DNA of 42,244 bases from Chara braunii (Eukaryota > Streptophyta > Charophyceae > Charales > Characeae), in assembly GCA_003427395.1 (NCBI GenBank), contig BFEA01000110.1, positions 591,737-633,980 of the forward strand. The letters are read 5' to 3'. Below the pieces are notes generated by a model. The model worked only from the letters and a program-made list of their open reading frames with translations. It did no database searches and was not told the origin of the DNA. Shown here in pieces: positions 11,274 through 21,051 of this stretch. The first letter of the stretch is position 1. Each line of letters begins with the position of its first letter. The position numbers were made by a program, and so were the translations under genes.

Positions 11274-12852
11274 TTGAAGGATTTATTTACATCTGAAATA
11301 CATAACGCCACATATACCGAGAGAACTAACGAAATTGATGAATTTTTGACACCTTTGACTAAATCTTTTTCGGTGAATCAAAGAGAGCAACTAGAGTTAC
11401 CCATAACTAAGGATGAGATTTGGACTGCACTTTTGATGATGGAAAAGAAAAAATCTCCTGGAATTGATGGACTTCCTAAGAAATTTTGAGAGTCCACATG
11501 GGATTTCATATCTCAGAATCTCATGGATTTCTATCATTACTCTTCTTACAGTAGTTTATAAGATGGTTTCAAAAGTATTAACAACACGCCTTAAAAAATT
11601 CATCGCAGATATTATCCATCCCTCCTAAACAGGTTCCATACAAGGAAGGAATATTCAGGATAACATCCTGCTAATTAATGAGTTAATTAAATTATCTAGA
11701 CAATCAAAATATAATGCCGCATTTATCTTTACAGATTTTGAAAAGGCGTATGATCACGTAGACAATTTTTTTTTGGATAAGTGTTTGAATAAATTTAACT
11801 TTGGACCTAATTTTAGGAGATGGATAAGGATCCTCCATCAGAATGCAACAACGAAAGTAATGTTGAACGGTAATGTTGCCCCCCTTATATCCTTACAGAG
11901 ATCGGTCAGGCAAGGAGACCCTATTGCTCCATTACTTTTTGTAATCATTATGGAAGCCTTCGCGGCCAACATACGTCAACATAAAGAAATCAAGATAGTC
12001 AGGGTTACTACTATCCCTGAAGACGCTATACCTGTTTGCTCCTTATTCGCAGATGATCTATCCCTTATAGTTGATGCCTCTAAAGAAACTTTGGAGGTCA
12101 TCCAAAAGGTGATGGATAAATTTTGTATACTCTCTGACATGAGAGTGAATTGGGGGAACAAAACATTGGGATGGTGGCTCCACTATCAAGGTGCTAGACC
12201 ACCGGATAGACCCAGGATTATATGGATTTCCCCAGAGACTCCTATAAGGGTCCTGGGGATTTCCCTTTCAGCTCAAGGGAAACCATCCATAAATAATGCT
12301 ATGATCATGGACCAGGCACTCTCAAAACTGGAGCTGTGGAAAAATAAGCATACCTCTATTTTTGGAAGGACTCTTGCTATCAATAATGTGGTTTTGGCCT
12401 CGATCTGGTATAAATCAGCAATATGGGCTACGGATAAACCGTCTATTAAGACATTTCAACGCCAGCTTGTAACTTTTTTATGGCGTCGTAATCATGAAAG
12501 TGCTAATGTGATCAGTAGAGTAGCTTGGTTATCCATAATCCAACCCAAATGTAAAGGTGGTCTTGGGATTATTGATCCCACTACCCAAGCCATGACTCTT
12601 TCAATTCAGTGGATTAAGCGTTTACTTTTTATCCCTCAGGCCCCATGGAGTGAATTGGCAAGGGAGCAAATCAGGAGAGTAACTCCTCCTACTGCAGAAG
12701 AAGTAGACTCTCTCATGTGGTTGGAGAACAGATCTTGGTCTCTCCCAAAGAAATCCTCCTCTATAGACCAGGTATCTCATCCTTCCGATCACCAAGCAGC
12801 TAGGGCAGACTTAGTAAATGACTCTTTCTGGATTGACCTATTGAAAGGTTGA
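11274..12852 (+). pseudogene. LINE copy 1 ORF2, reverse transcriptase domain
   Basis: The fragment at 11274-11489 gives the RT entry motif (KKKSPGIDGLPKKF). From about 11560 another frame gives TVVYKMVSKVL, a broken TGSIQGRNIQDN with a TAA before it, FTDFEKAYDHV and SVRQGDPIAPLLF. The catalytic F-A-D-D is at 12046-12057, then the thumb to 12852. Compared with LINE copy 2, some 35-45 residues before TVVYKM are missing around 11530-11560, including the KKGD...NYRPI block. The connecting stretch 10826-11273 is a decayed EN-RT linker (VIWFNNGLGFSRA; CTKIARDFLKDLFTSE). Confidence 0.88.
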
Positions 12853-14393
12853 AGAAGACTTCCTCCCCTAGATAAGGTGTTGCCGGAAAGATGGGAAGAG
12901 GTTTTCCAACAACCCTTATTTAACAATTCTTTGACCAGAGACTCTCAAGGCTATACCCTTGATTGTGCAGCATCGCCTTGGAAAGAATGGATTAGAAAAG
13001 GAATTACCAAGATAAAGGACATATGAAATAGAGTTGATAAAGACTGGGTTAGCCCACAGACTTTCCATGATAGACTTAGATACTGTCATTTTCCGGTAGA
13101 AGCTATGAGAAGGATTATTGACATCATTCCCTTAGATTGGATTAGAATCCTTGAAAAAGGACCGTCTCTTTTCCCACAAGACACGGTATCAATTTTGTCT
13201 CGATCTAAACTAGTGGGGAATGTCCTGGAAGGAGGCACTACAGGGGAGGTCCATTTGATGTTATTTAATTTACGAGACGATGATCTTCTCACACCAACGG
13301 CTCAACAACAGTCAAGGTGGTTTAAGCAGGATACTCTCTTTCGAATTAGGGTGTTGTCAATGGAAGGAAAATTGCTTGCCTATAAACCAAACACCCCTAT
13401 CTCCCACCTTCCACTTGATCCAATCAGCTGGTCTTGGTCAGGACACACTCCAGCAGGACCTACCCACAACACGATGCTTCACAATTTATCGGTTAAATCT
13501 GCATACAGGATGCTTAGGCCCAAGGTGTGCCTTAAAGAAAGAGTGCAGAATCGGTGGATGAGTCATCTAAGGGTAGGAGTGGAAGAATTACGCTCAGTAA
13601 AATGGTTTCAATTGTCCAAAACCAAGCCTTCCAAAATTGTCTCGCTTCAATGACAAATATCTCATCGTTGTCTCCCTACTAATGACTGGCTTCTTGATCG
13701 CACATCTCTAGAACAAAAAGGAAAAGCATCCTCACGGTGCAAGTTCTGTAAGTCTGCCTTTCCTTCTAAAATTATTCCTGGAACAATAGAACACATATTT
13801 TTGCAATGCCAGGATCAGTGTGGTTATGGCGTTGGTGATCGAGAATTTGGAATCAGATAGGAACATCACTCCCCTGACCGTGGAATTGGAAAGCCTTACT
13901 ATTAGAAACTTGGAACCCATCTCAAGTGGATAATTTCACTCTTAATTTTTTTTAAATTTCTCGTAGAGCGGTAATTTGGGCGTTGTGGGTTCGTAGGTGT
14001 ACCTACGAAACAGAAGGAACACGGCTTGATGGTCCGGAATTCACTGATACTATTAAGCAGCTAATTTAGGTGGAAATCACAACCAGGTGGGAAGCGGTGA
14101 AGGAAAAGCTAGATTTTTTTTCCTTAGAACGAGATATTAAACAACACATCCTAACTTTAAATCAAGACTGGCTTGGTGGGGATCAGGGAGGGAGGGTGGG
14201 GCGGCCGGAATGGGAAAAAAGACTGGGTAATGATTCAGAAAAGATCTCATGGATTTTTCGTCTTACCTTTCATGACTGGTGTGCCATTGATCCCCGCATT
14301 CCAATGAGTCCACTTTCGGATTTTCCAGATCTCTTTCCCCTGTCAGGTATGCCATTGGTGCCAATCTCATGGTACGGGCAGGATGTGGTTTGA
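12853..14393 (+). pseudogene. LINE copy 1 ORF2, C-terminal region with zf-RVT-like motif
   Basis: The RT frame continues past TGA stops at 12850 and about 13024 to a TGA at 13651-13653. It then reads on through a zinc-ribbon-like motif at about 13738-13812 (CKFCKSAF...GTIEHIFLQC), the zf-RVT pattern of plant LINEs. The last recognisable piece is the segment at 14070-14393 (DWLGGDQGGRVGRPEW). It matches the C-terminus of LINE copy 2 (WLGGGKGGMGG). At the 13651 TGA, copy 2 has Trp in the same context (LQWQIEHRC versus LQ-stop-QISHRC). Confidence 0.8.
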
Positions 14394-14407
14394 AGCCAAG
14401 AAGAGTG

Positions 14408-15075
14408 TTTTTTTTTTTTTTTTTTGGAAAAAGGCCCTTGTGCAAGACCTCTATCCTGATGGTGGTAAGAGAACCACCGGGATTGAGGCTTTGCCTAGCG
14501 GGCCGCTCCGTCTATTGGTGGGGAGCAACACCTGCAGGAAACCGAGTCCAGCGTCCCTTAAATACATTTTAGCAAAATAGTACATTAACGAGGGTGACGC
14601 CAATGTGTTGGAAACCAGGTCCAGCATCCCATCTCCGGTCTGCTCTTTCGTACCTAACCTGCAGTAGGGTCGGGTGTTGGGGGGGGGACCACCGGGGGGC
14701 ACCAGTGGGATCTCCCTCCATCCCTTAGCCTATGCCATCCTCTTGGCGCCTATTGTGTCTTATACTCTGCAAAATCTGTGTTTCAAAGGTTTTTTTTTTT
14801 TTTGGGGCCGCTCCATCTATTGGTGGGGAGCAGCTCCTGCTGGAAACCGGGTCCAACGTCCCTTAAGTACATCTTTGCAAAACAACACCTTACTGCAATG
14901 ACGCCAATGTGCTGGAAACCGGGTCCAGCGTCCCATATTCAAAATACTCTTCCCTACCTACCAGCCCCACAATCGGGTATTGGGGGGGGGCGGCACCGAG
15001 GGGGCCCCAGTGGAGTCTCCCTCCCTCCCTCCCTCCCCTAGCCTTAGCCACTCTTGGCGCCTATTGTGTCTGACA
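14408..15075 (-). repeat. Two SINE-like copies with poly(A)/T runs
   Basis: Two related units of about 270 bp lie at 14499-14770 and 14808-15072. They share the blocks GGGCCGCTCC, TCTATTGGTGGGGAGCA, GAAACCGGGTCCAGCGTCCC (occurring twice per unit), a G run and CTTGGCGCCTATTGTGTCT. Copy two directly abuts a T run at 14792-14806, which reads as a poly(A) tail on the minus strand. Copy one is separated from its T run (14408-14425) by about 73 bp. This fits non-autonomous retroposons inserted in minus orientation, perhaps mobilised by the LINE. Confidence 0.55.
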
Positions 15076-15500
15076 GTTGAAACAAACTTGGAACAACTGG
15101 AGCGACTGTTAAAAATGGAAGGACTGGAAAAAACGAAACGCAATGAAAGAGCGAAGAGCAACCGAAAAACGGGCTGAAAGATCAGGCTGAACTAAGCGGA
15201 ACCAGGCTGCTCTAAGCTACGCTAGGCTGCGCCGAGATCTGGTGCAGTGCAGGCTGGAAGTGCCGGAAGAGCAACAAAGAGCAACAAAGAGCAATAGAAA
15301 ACAAGCTTGGGAACCGGGCTGGACTAGGCTGTTCTGAGTTGCGCTGACCTCCCTCCATCCCCTAACCTTAGCCAACCAAAACAAGGGGCCCTCAAAGAGC
15401 GACAAAAAACAGGCTGAACACTAGGCTGAACTAGTACTAGGATGCTCTGAGCTGCGCTGAGCTCTGCTGCACAGCTGAAGTATTCTGAGGCTTTCTGACC
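15076..15500. repeat. Imperfect GC-rich repeats; no gene
   Basis: Short imperfect repeats built from AGGCTGAACTAG, GCTCTGAGCTGCGCTGAG and GAGCAACAAAGAGCAA fill 15080-15480. The block CCTCCCTCCATCCCCTA-CCTTAGCCA (at about 15348) echoes the 3' part of the SINE-like units. No coding sequence is supported. Confidence 0.5.
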
Positions 15501-15505
15501 GCTTT

Positions 15506-16209
15506 TCAGTCCGAGCTTATGCAGGCGGCAGGATTTCTGCTAGGGACATCGGATGGGGTGAGAATGAATATGCAAAGTCCTGGGGGGGACGTAACGAGGA
15601 GCCAGGGTCTATCTTGGTCCAGTCGTGAAAGATCAACTGATAGTCCCTTATTATTTCTGCCCGGGGTTCCCCTCGGGGTTCCCCTTGTGCTTCTCTCTCT
15701 GTCCGTTGACCAGCCCATTTTACTGCTGCCACCCATCCCTCCCTTTCCCCCCCCCAGCCAGCCCCTACAAAAGGTGGCAATTATCTGGTTCATGTCTCCC
15801 CAGGAGGACGTTTCGTCGAGCTTGTCTTTAGTTTTCTTCCATTGTACCGCCAGCTCGAAATGAATCGATGTCCGAATTTGATCCATCGCCTCTCCGTGCT
15901 CCACCCATGCTCCCTCTAACTCCAAACAACATCTTCTCCACCATATAGTCCATAGTACACTCCGTCTGCCCAGATTGGACATGTTTTCCTCAAATATCTT
16001 CCCCCGTATTGGAGGGAAGTGTCCCAAAAGTATGGCCCTCCACTCCCATGGCCATACTGCGCCAGAAACTATGTGTTGTCAGCTTCTATCCCAACTTCTC
16101 CACAGTAGTACCGACGTGGGACATTGGAGGAAAATGTGTTCAATGGTTTCGGCCCGTCTCCCCCCGGATAACTTTGGAGACATCGATGACACCATGGCAG
16201 TGTCTTCCC
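15506..16209 (-). pseudogene. LINE copy 2, C-terminal end
   Basis: The minus strand continues with a shifted frame. The region 15506-16027 starts MGHFPPIRGKIFEENMSN and reaches WKKTKDKLDE, CRGWLGGGKGGMGG and finally HPMSLAEILPPA in an overlapping frame (15517-15780). It matches the last part of LINE copy 1 (DWLGGDQGGRVG...). The zf-RVT cysteines expected upstream (about 16030-16200) are not clearly preserved. Function of this end in the family is not known to me. Confidence 0.6.
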
Positions 16210-16887
16210 TTATTGCTCCAGGTGGGTGTGGTCTATCAGCCAGTCCTTATTTAGTAGACACCTGTGTTCTATTTGCCACTGGAGGGCGGAGATCTTGGCG
16301 GGTCGTTTGTTATGCCGAGTAAACCAACGTATGGGTTTCAGTAGATGGCGATCCACATTGAGGTGGCGGTACCATCTATCCTCTATACGATCCCACAGTC
16401 TGCGTCTTGGTGAGAGCATTAGGTAGGCCGACTTGGATTTTAAGTTCCGTAATGTCAGTGTTTTTGCCACCCCCTTCCTGGGTGGAATGTTCACAGTCCA
16501 CTGCCACTCCTCAGGGTCCAGGGGAAGATCTTCGATTGGGACCATTGGGTGGTACACCCTCTGGTGATTTCCATCAGTGATGACCCTGATGCGATACACC
16601 TCATTCTGCTCCTTCCAAATGAAAGGTTGGTGGTTGCACCTCAGTCCATCATCCTTTAGAATGGAGAACACTTCAACTAGTACCTGTGATTGTTTAGCTA
16701 GGTGTACATACCCTACTTCCCCCTCATGGTCAGGTATGGTCAGGTCATCAACAAATAGAGAACATATAGGTATCGCCTCCTCGGGGATGTTTGATATCGC
16801 AATACGTGTGAGGTCTTTGTTCTGTCGCAGATTCGCTGATAGCGCTTCCATGATTACAAGGAGGAGGTAGGGGGCGATAGTGTCCCC
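16210..16887 (-). pseudogene. LINE copy 2, RT active site fused to distal C-terminal region
   Basis: One frame reads through the end of the palm (MEALSANLRQNKDLTR, then PICSLFVDDL; F-V-D-D at 16744-16755). After only about a dozen residues it enters the region that lies some 1.2 kb further on in copy 1 (GYVHLAKQ..., PFIWKEQNEVYRIRV, then KSAYLMLSPRRRLWDR, then KISALQWQIEHRC). The junction keeps the frame, so the deletion alone would give a shortened protein lacking thumb and connection. The stop at 16210 follows DHTHLEQ. Confidence 0.85.
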
Positions 16888-18085
16888 TTATCTTACTGAC
16901 CGTTGGTGTTCAAAGGAGGGTGTCACAGAGCCGTTGATTTGGACGTAAGTGGTGACGTTTTTATGGAGGATCTTAACCCAGTGTCGGAAGGAGGGTCCAA
17001 AATTCATTTTTTCTAAGCACATATCTAAAAACTCCCAGTCCACGTAGGCTTTTTCGAAATCTATAAAAATTATCGCCCAATTGGCCTGCTTTCGCCGTGC
17101 TAATTGTGCCACATCATTGACTAGCAGGATGTTCTCCTGTATGTTCCTCCCGGACATGAAGCCTGTTTGGGCTGGGTGAATGACCTCTTCTAGGACCATC
17201 GCCATACGGTTTGCTAATGCTTTGGCAAGCATTTTATAAACAACCGTGAGTAGTGTGATAGGCCTGTAGTTCTGGATATTCATTTTATCCCCCTTTTTGT
17301 ACAGGAGAGATAACACTCCTTTCCCTACTGTTTCCCCTATCTCCCCAACCTCCCATACCTTTTGGTAATATTCCCATAGGTCAGGGTTTAGGTCATGGCT
17401 TCCCAAAATTCCTTGGGGAAGCCGTCTATCCCTGGGGTTTTATCTTCCTTCATTTGAAGAAGTGCCGACCATATTTCTTCTTTTGTTAATTTAGACTCGA
17501 GTATGTCACGCTGTTGGGGGGAGATGTGACGGTCCATCGGGAGAAGGAAGTCCTGAATCTCGTGGGTCCTTTCTCTCACTTATGGGACTTGGGAAGTATA
17601 TAGTTGTTTGAAAAAACTTCTGGTGATTAATGTGCAATGCGCCGTATCCGTGGTAATGGTATTGTTATCGTCTGGGTCTAAAAAGGCTTCGATGATAGTC
17701 CGCCAAGTCCGCGTAGTGGCCATGGAGAAAAAACGGGTATCCATTGAGGCTTCATAGGAAAACTTAGCCATTTTCCCTCTGATCCAGATTCCTTGCCATC
17801 TATATTGGGCATACTATAGGAGACGGTCTTTGATATTTTGGATGGAGATGATAAGATGTTGTTTTTCTTGATCGGAATTAAGATGTTGCGAATCTGCCTG
17901 ATTTTCCACACGTAGGAGTTCGTTGTGGGCAGTCATTTCATAATGTTGTCGTAGGGCTGCTTAGCTTTGGAGAAGTCCTTGCATTTCCGGGCTAGGAAGA
18001 TCAGACCGTTGTTAAACCATTCGAGGTAAGATTCGAATAGATGATTTTGTTGACGACAGCTATGTAACATTCGCAGACTCGTCCA
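16888..18085 (-). pseudogene. LINE copy 2, linker and RT N-terminal half
   Basis: The pieces are the linker (17580-18085, with stops and frame changes), KEDKTPGIDGFPKEFWEAMT (17388-17579) and, after a one-base frame change, 16888-17406. That last part contains LSLLYKKGDKMNIQNYRPIT, LLTVVYKMLAKAL, HPAQTGFMSGRNIQ and FIDFEKAYVDWEF. The frame stops at a TAA exactly where copy 1 has Gln in SVRQGDPIAP (a CAA to TAA change). Reverse transcriptase fingers and palm are recognisable but not functional. Confidence 0.85.
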
Positions 18086-18090
18086 CGGGT

Positions 18091-18500
18091 CCAATCTCGA
18101 ATGGCGGACGCAGACGGGTCCGCGCAGCCGCGCAGCGGACCCGATTTTACCAGAATTTTGCTGAATTAAATAATAGGCTAAAAAAAAAAATAAAAAAAAT
18201 GTGGTTTGTAGGGAATTTTAAGCCCTACAAACCCATATTTTTGTTTTTGGAATCCGACTTTGTTTCGGATTTTTAAAAAATCAAAAACTAAATTCGATTT
18301 AAAAAAAAAAAAAAAAACTATATATAAAAAAAAGTTGGATATCTTTTTTGTCATTTTTTATCATCAGATATATGGTCCCTGAGGTCACCTGTATTTTTCG
18401 GAAATGAATTTCGGTTTTTTAAAGGGGTAGGAGGTGTTTTAGAAAAATAAAGATACAAAAGTAAAAAATAAATAAACAAAAAACTTGAAAAACAAAAAGG
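18091..18500. other. AT-rich spacer with two stem-loops; no gene
   Basis: After the LINE copy 2 break comes a GC-rich hairpin: CGGGTCCGC at 18115-18123 pairs with GCGGACCCG at 18135-18143. Then A runs, a perfect 11-bp stem (GGTTTGTAGGG 18203-18213 with CCCTACAAACC 18223-18233, 9-nt loop) and AT-rich low-complexity DNA with A runs at 18301-18316. The A runs suggest a retroposon tail. No coding sequence is supported. Confidence 0.6.
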
Positions 18501-18570
<70 letters not shown>

Positions 18571-19258
18571 TGTGTGTGTGTNNNNNNNNNNNNNNNNNNN
18601 NNNNNNNNNNNNNNNNNNNNNNNNNNNNNNNNNNNNNNNNNNNNNNNNNNNNNNNNNNNNNNNNNNNNNNNNNNNNNNNNNNNNNNNNNNNNNNNNNNNN
18701 NNNNNNNNNNNNNNNNNNNNNNNNNNNNNNNNNNNNNNNNNNNNNNNNNNNNNNNNNNNNNNNNNNNNNNNNNNNNNNNNNNNNNNNNNNNNNNNNNNNN
18801 NNNNNNNNNNNNNNNNNNNNNNNNNNNNNNNNNNNNNNNNNNNNNNNNNNNNNNNNNNNNNNNNNNNNNNNNNNNNNNNNNNNNNNNNNNNNNNNNNNNN
18901 NNNNNNNNNNNNNNNNNNNNNNNNNNNNNNNNNNNNNNNNNNNNNNNNNNNNNNNNNNNNNNNNNNNNNNNNNNNNNNNNNNNNNNNNNNNNNNNNNNNN
19001 NNNNNNNNNNNNNNNNNNNNNNNNNNNNNNNNNNNNNNNNNNNNNNNNNNNNNNNNNNNNNNNNNNNNNNNNNNNNNNNNNNNNNNNNNNNNNNNNNNNN
19101 NNNNNNNNNNNNNNNNNNNNNNNNNNNNNNNNNNNNNNNNNNNNNNNNNNNNNNNNNNNNNNNNNNNNNNNNNNNNNNNNNNNNNNNNNNNNNNNNNNNN
19201 NNNNNNNNNNNNNNNNNNNNNNNNNNNNNNNNNNNNNNNNNNNNNNNNNNNNNNNNNN

Positions 19259-19321
<63 letters not shown>

Positions 19322-19420
19322 CCGTGGTCGTGGGGGTGGGGCGACCCCTCCCCAACCAACCAACCAACCAATCAATCAATCAATCAACAACAAGAAAAAA
19401 AAAGCAAAATCGAATAAAAA

Positions 19421-19480
<60 letters not shown>

Positions 19481-19498
19481 AAAAAAAAAAAAAAAAAA
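18501..19498. repeat. (TTGA)n-(TG)n-gap-(TG)n-(CCAA/TCAA)n-poly(A) microsatellite complex
   Basis: (TTGA)n at 18501-18531 is followed by (TG)n to 18581, a 677-base N gap (18582-19258) and (TG)n at 19259-19318. Then come (CCAA)n and (TCAA)n at about 19354-19387, (TCAA)n at 19423-19478 and an A run to 19498. The outer TTGA and TCAA arrays are reverse complements, so the flanks can pair. Long reading frames across this block are artefacts of the Ns and the repeats. Confidence 0.95.
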
Positions 19499-20170
19499 TG
19501 CGTTTTTTTTTTTTTCCAATTTTGTTGGATTTCGCCCATTGTCCGCGGGGGGTGGGGCAGGGTTTCTCTGTCGACTATATTTGAGGTCGGTCAGACCAGG
19601 CGGTCCGGGTTTGAAAAGGAAGTCCCAAACCTCCATCCTTTTGTTCCCCAACATTTTCCAATACATGCCACGTTTGGGATCCCAATTTCGTTCGCCGGTG
19701 GTGTGGACAAACTCGCAATCATTGCAAGTGTCTACAACACGAATCTTCACAAACTCGTGAAGGTAATCGATCATTTTCGCCTCCTTCTCCAACGCGACGA
19801 CGTTCCGACCGGAGCGGAGGAGTTCCCACACGACAGACGCATGCGCCTTCCCAAAAAAAAAAACAGTTTGCCCAGCTTTGCAAAAGTTTTCGAGTAGACT
19901 AAGTAGACGGGACGGGTTCCGCTCCATCTCCTCATAAGCAGGTCCTTGAGAACTTGTCACGCCGTCGTCCTCCCACATGCTACGATAGAACCTTTCCTCT
20001 TCCGCCACGTCGAAACACGTCATAGCCTGTCCTGATGGGTCACGAACACACAGCTTTCGAGCGGGCCGCCACCGTGTGTTTGGCCGGACTTGGACCATGA
20101 GCATGGGAAGCCTTTGTCGGGCTACTGGCCGGGTAGACTGCGAATGTGTTGTCTTCCAGCTTTTCGCCAT
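19475..20170 (-). pseudogene. Second half of methyltransferase-like region
   Basis: The frame contains RLLSLLENFCKAGQTVFFFG, then KAHASVVWELLRSGRNVVAL and EKEAKMIDYLHEFVK. It resembles the AdoMet-binding end of N4/N6 methyltransferases (L..F...G..V.D.F.G.G....A....GR...G.E...). The Gly-x-Gly of motif I is reduced to F-G-K-A, which argues against normal cofactor binding. C-terminally it runs into proline- and lysine-rich sequence and then the A/T runs of the microsatellite complex, so the true end is near 19550 or lost. It overlaps the preceding frame by about 130 bp; the junction is a frameshift or splice. Confidence 0.45.
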
Positions 20171-20900
20171 TAAAAATCACGTACAGATGGTTACACTCCT
20201 CAACCAGCATATTGCCTTCCCGGACAGTGGCCTGCTTTTGTGCATTGCGCACCCACTTCCCTGTCCTGACGTGATGGACGCTAAGCCTGGCCACGCCTTT
20301 CAAGAAACTGAGCTCCCAACGAGAGGGGAAAAAGACCACAAGTGCCCAGTGCGTAGGCGAAAGTGTTTGGAGAACGCCTTGCAAGTTGGCGAAATCGTCT
20401 TTTCGCCAGTCTATGAGGAGTGTGGGATCACAGAAATCGAGGACATACAGGTTGCACACGTAATGTCGCACAACCTCACGGATCGCAGTGACATGACTGT
20501 GAGCTTGGAAAGGCGGGAAAGCGAAAGGAATAAGGCTGGTCACCCAGTTGAGGTCGTGCCATTTGATGTGCCTCACATCCCCACTGACCCTGATCGTGTC
20601 TCGAACTTCTTCTTCCGTCCGTCGCAAGATGGAACGGATAGACTTTTCGAAAGATTTAGAGAACCTGTCATCATCGTACAATCTCTTCGCGTCGTCGATG
20701 GACTCCTTCTCGTGCAGAAGAGTACGTTTGCAAGTGTTCACGTACTCCACCGCGCCCTGGAAATGCTTTCGCATTTCGACCCACACCTCTTTCGTGAGGC
20801 CCTGCGGCCCGAACTCCTCCAGAAGCTTCTCCTCGGTCCGAAAAAAGGGCTCCCGTGGCGCAAAACACGTTCGTCCTCCTCCGTTTCAAGGAGCAAGATG
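20040..20900 (-). pseudogene. Linker and first half of methyltransferase-like region
   Basis: A helical stretch (MLRMFHYILLLETEEDERVL) in one frame is followed, across a T6 slip near 20845, by EKLLEEFGPQGLTKEVWVEM and the frame 20786-20040. From about residue 75, HVTAIREVVRHYVCNLYVLD, then FCDPTLLIDWRKDDFANLQG, and VLQTLSPTHWALVVFFPS resemble the part of DNA amino-methyltransferases that carries the DPPY motif followed by a gene-product 'L.PGG.L.VF' strand. At the DPPY position the sequence reads D-F-C-D, so the catalytic motif is not conserved. The frame ends in a stop at 20040 where a frameshift leads into the next segment. Confidence 0.45.
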
Positions 20901-20924
20901 TAGTGGAACATACGGAGCATCTTA

Positions 20925-21051
20925 GCGGGCGAAATCTCTGTCGGAGAACCACACTACTCTCACTTAGCAATCCGCGGGCGAATTCTCGCGCTAAGGGGAG
21001 TGTTCGTGCAATCCGCGGGCGAAATCTCGGTCGGAGAACCACACTACTCTC
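20925..21051. repeat. 37-bp direct repeat inside the ParB/MTase-like gene
   Basis: A 37-bp sequence at 20925-20961 recurs at 21015-21051 with one mismatch, offset 90 bp. A shorter third piece (GCGGGCGAA-TCTC) begins near 20974. The duplicated stretch encodes the WFSDRDFAR end of the ParB-like part. It leads to a frame break before MLRMFHYILLLETEEDE. A GT...AG pair can be drawn across the repeat, so it could be a small intron made by duplication, or simply a disabling duplication. Confidence 0.8.

Larger units (their letters stand above)
6695..14405 (+). mobile_element. LINE copy 1, L1-like non-LTR retrotransposon, inactive
   Basis: On the plus strand: an ORF1 region with a CCHC-type knuckle, then an apurinic-type endonuclease, a reverse transcriptase and a zf-RVT-like C-terminus. 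This is the order of plant-type L1 elements. At about 7.7 kb it is nearly full length. All parts carry nonsense codons and there are several frameshifts. It ends against an 18-bp T run (14408-14425) rather than a poly(A), so the true 3' end may be lost or capped by a minus-strand SINE-like insertion. Its C-terminal half is clearly homologous to LINE copy 2 (15500-18090). Confidence 0.9.
15500..18090 (-). mobile_element. LINE copy 2, 5'-truncated and internally deleted
   Basis: The minus strand carries the second half of an L1-like element homologous to LINE copy 1. It runs from an EN-RT linker (WFNNGLIFLARKC near 18030) through RT to the C-terminal region near 15506. ORF1 and the endonuclease are absent, as in most target-primed insertions that stop early. 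An in-frame deletion of about 1.15 kb just after the catalytic Asp pair removes the thumb and connection. I see no poly(A) at the 15500 end and no clear target-site duplication. Confidence 0.88.

Noticed and set aside
18351-19760. Long ORFs of 290-410 codons on both strands across the gap
   Set aside because: They consist of Thr-His or Val-Cys dipeptides from (TG)n and hundreds of unknown residues from Ns.
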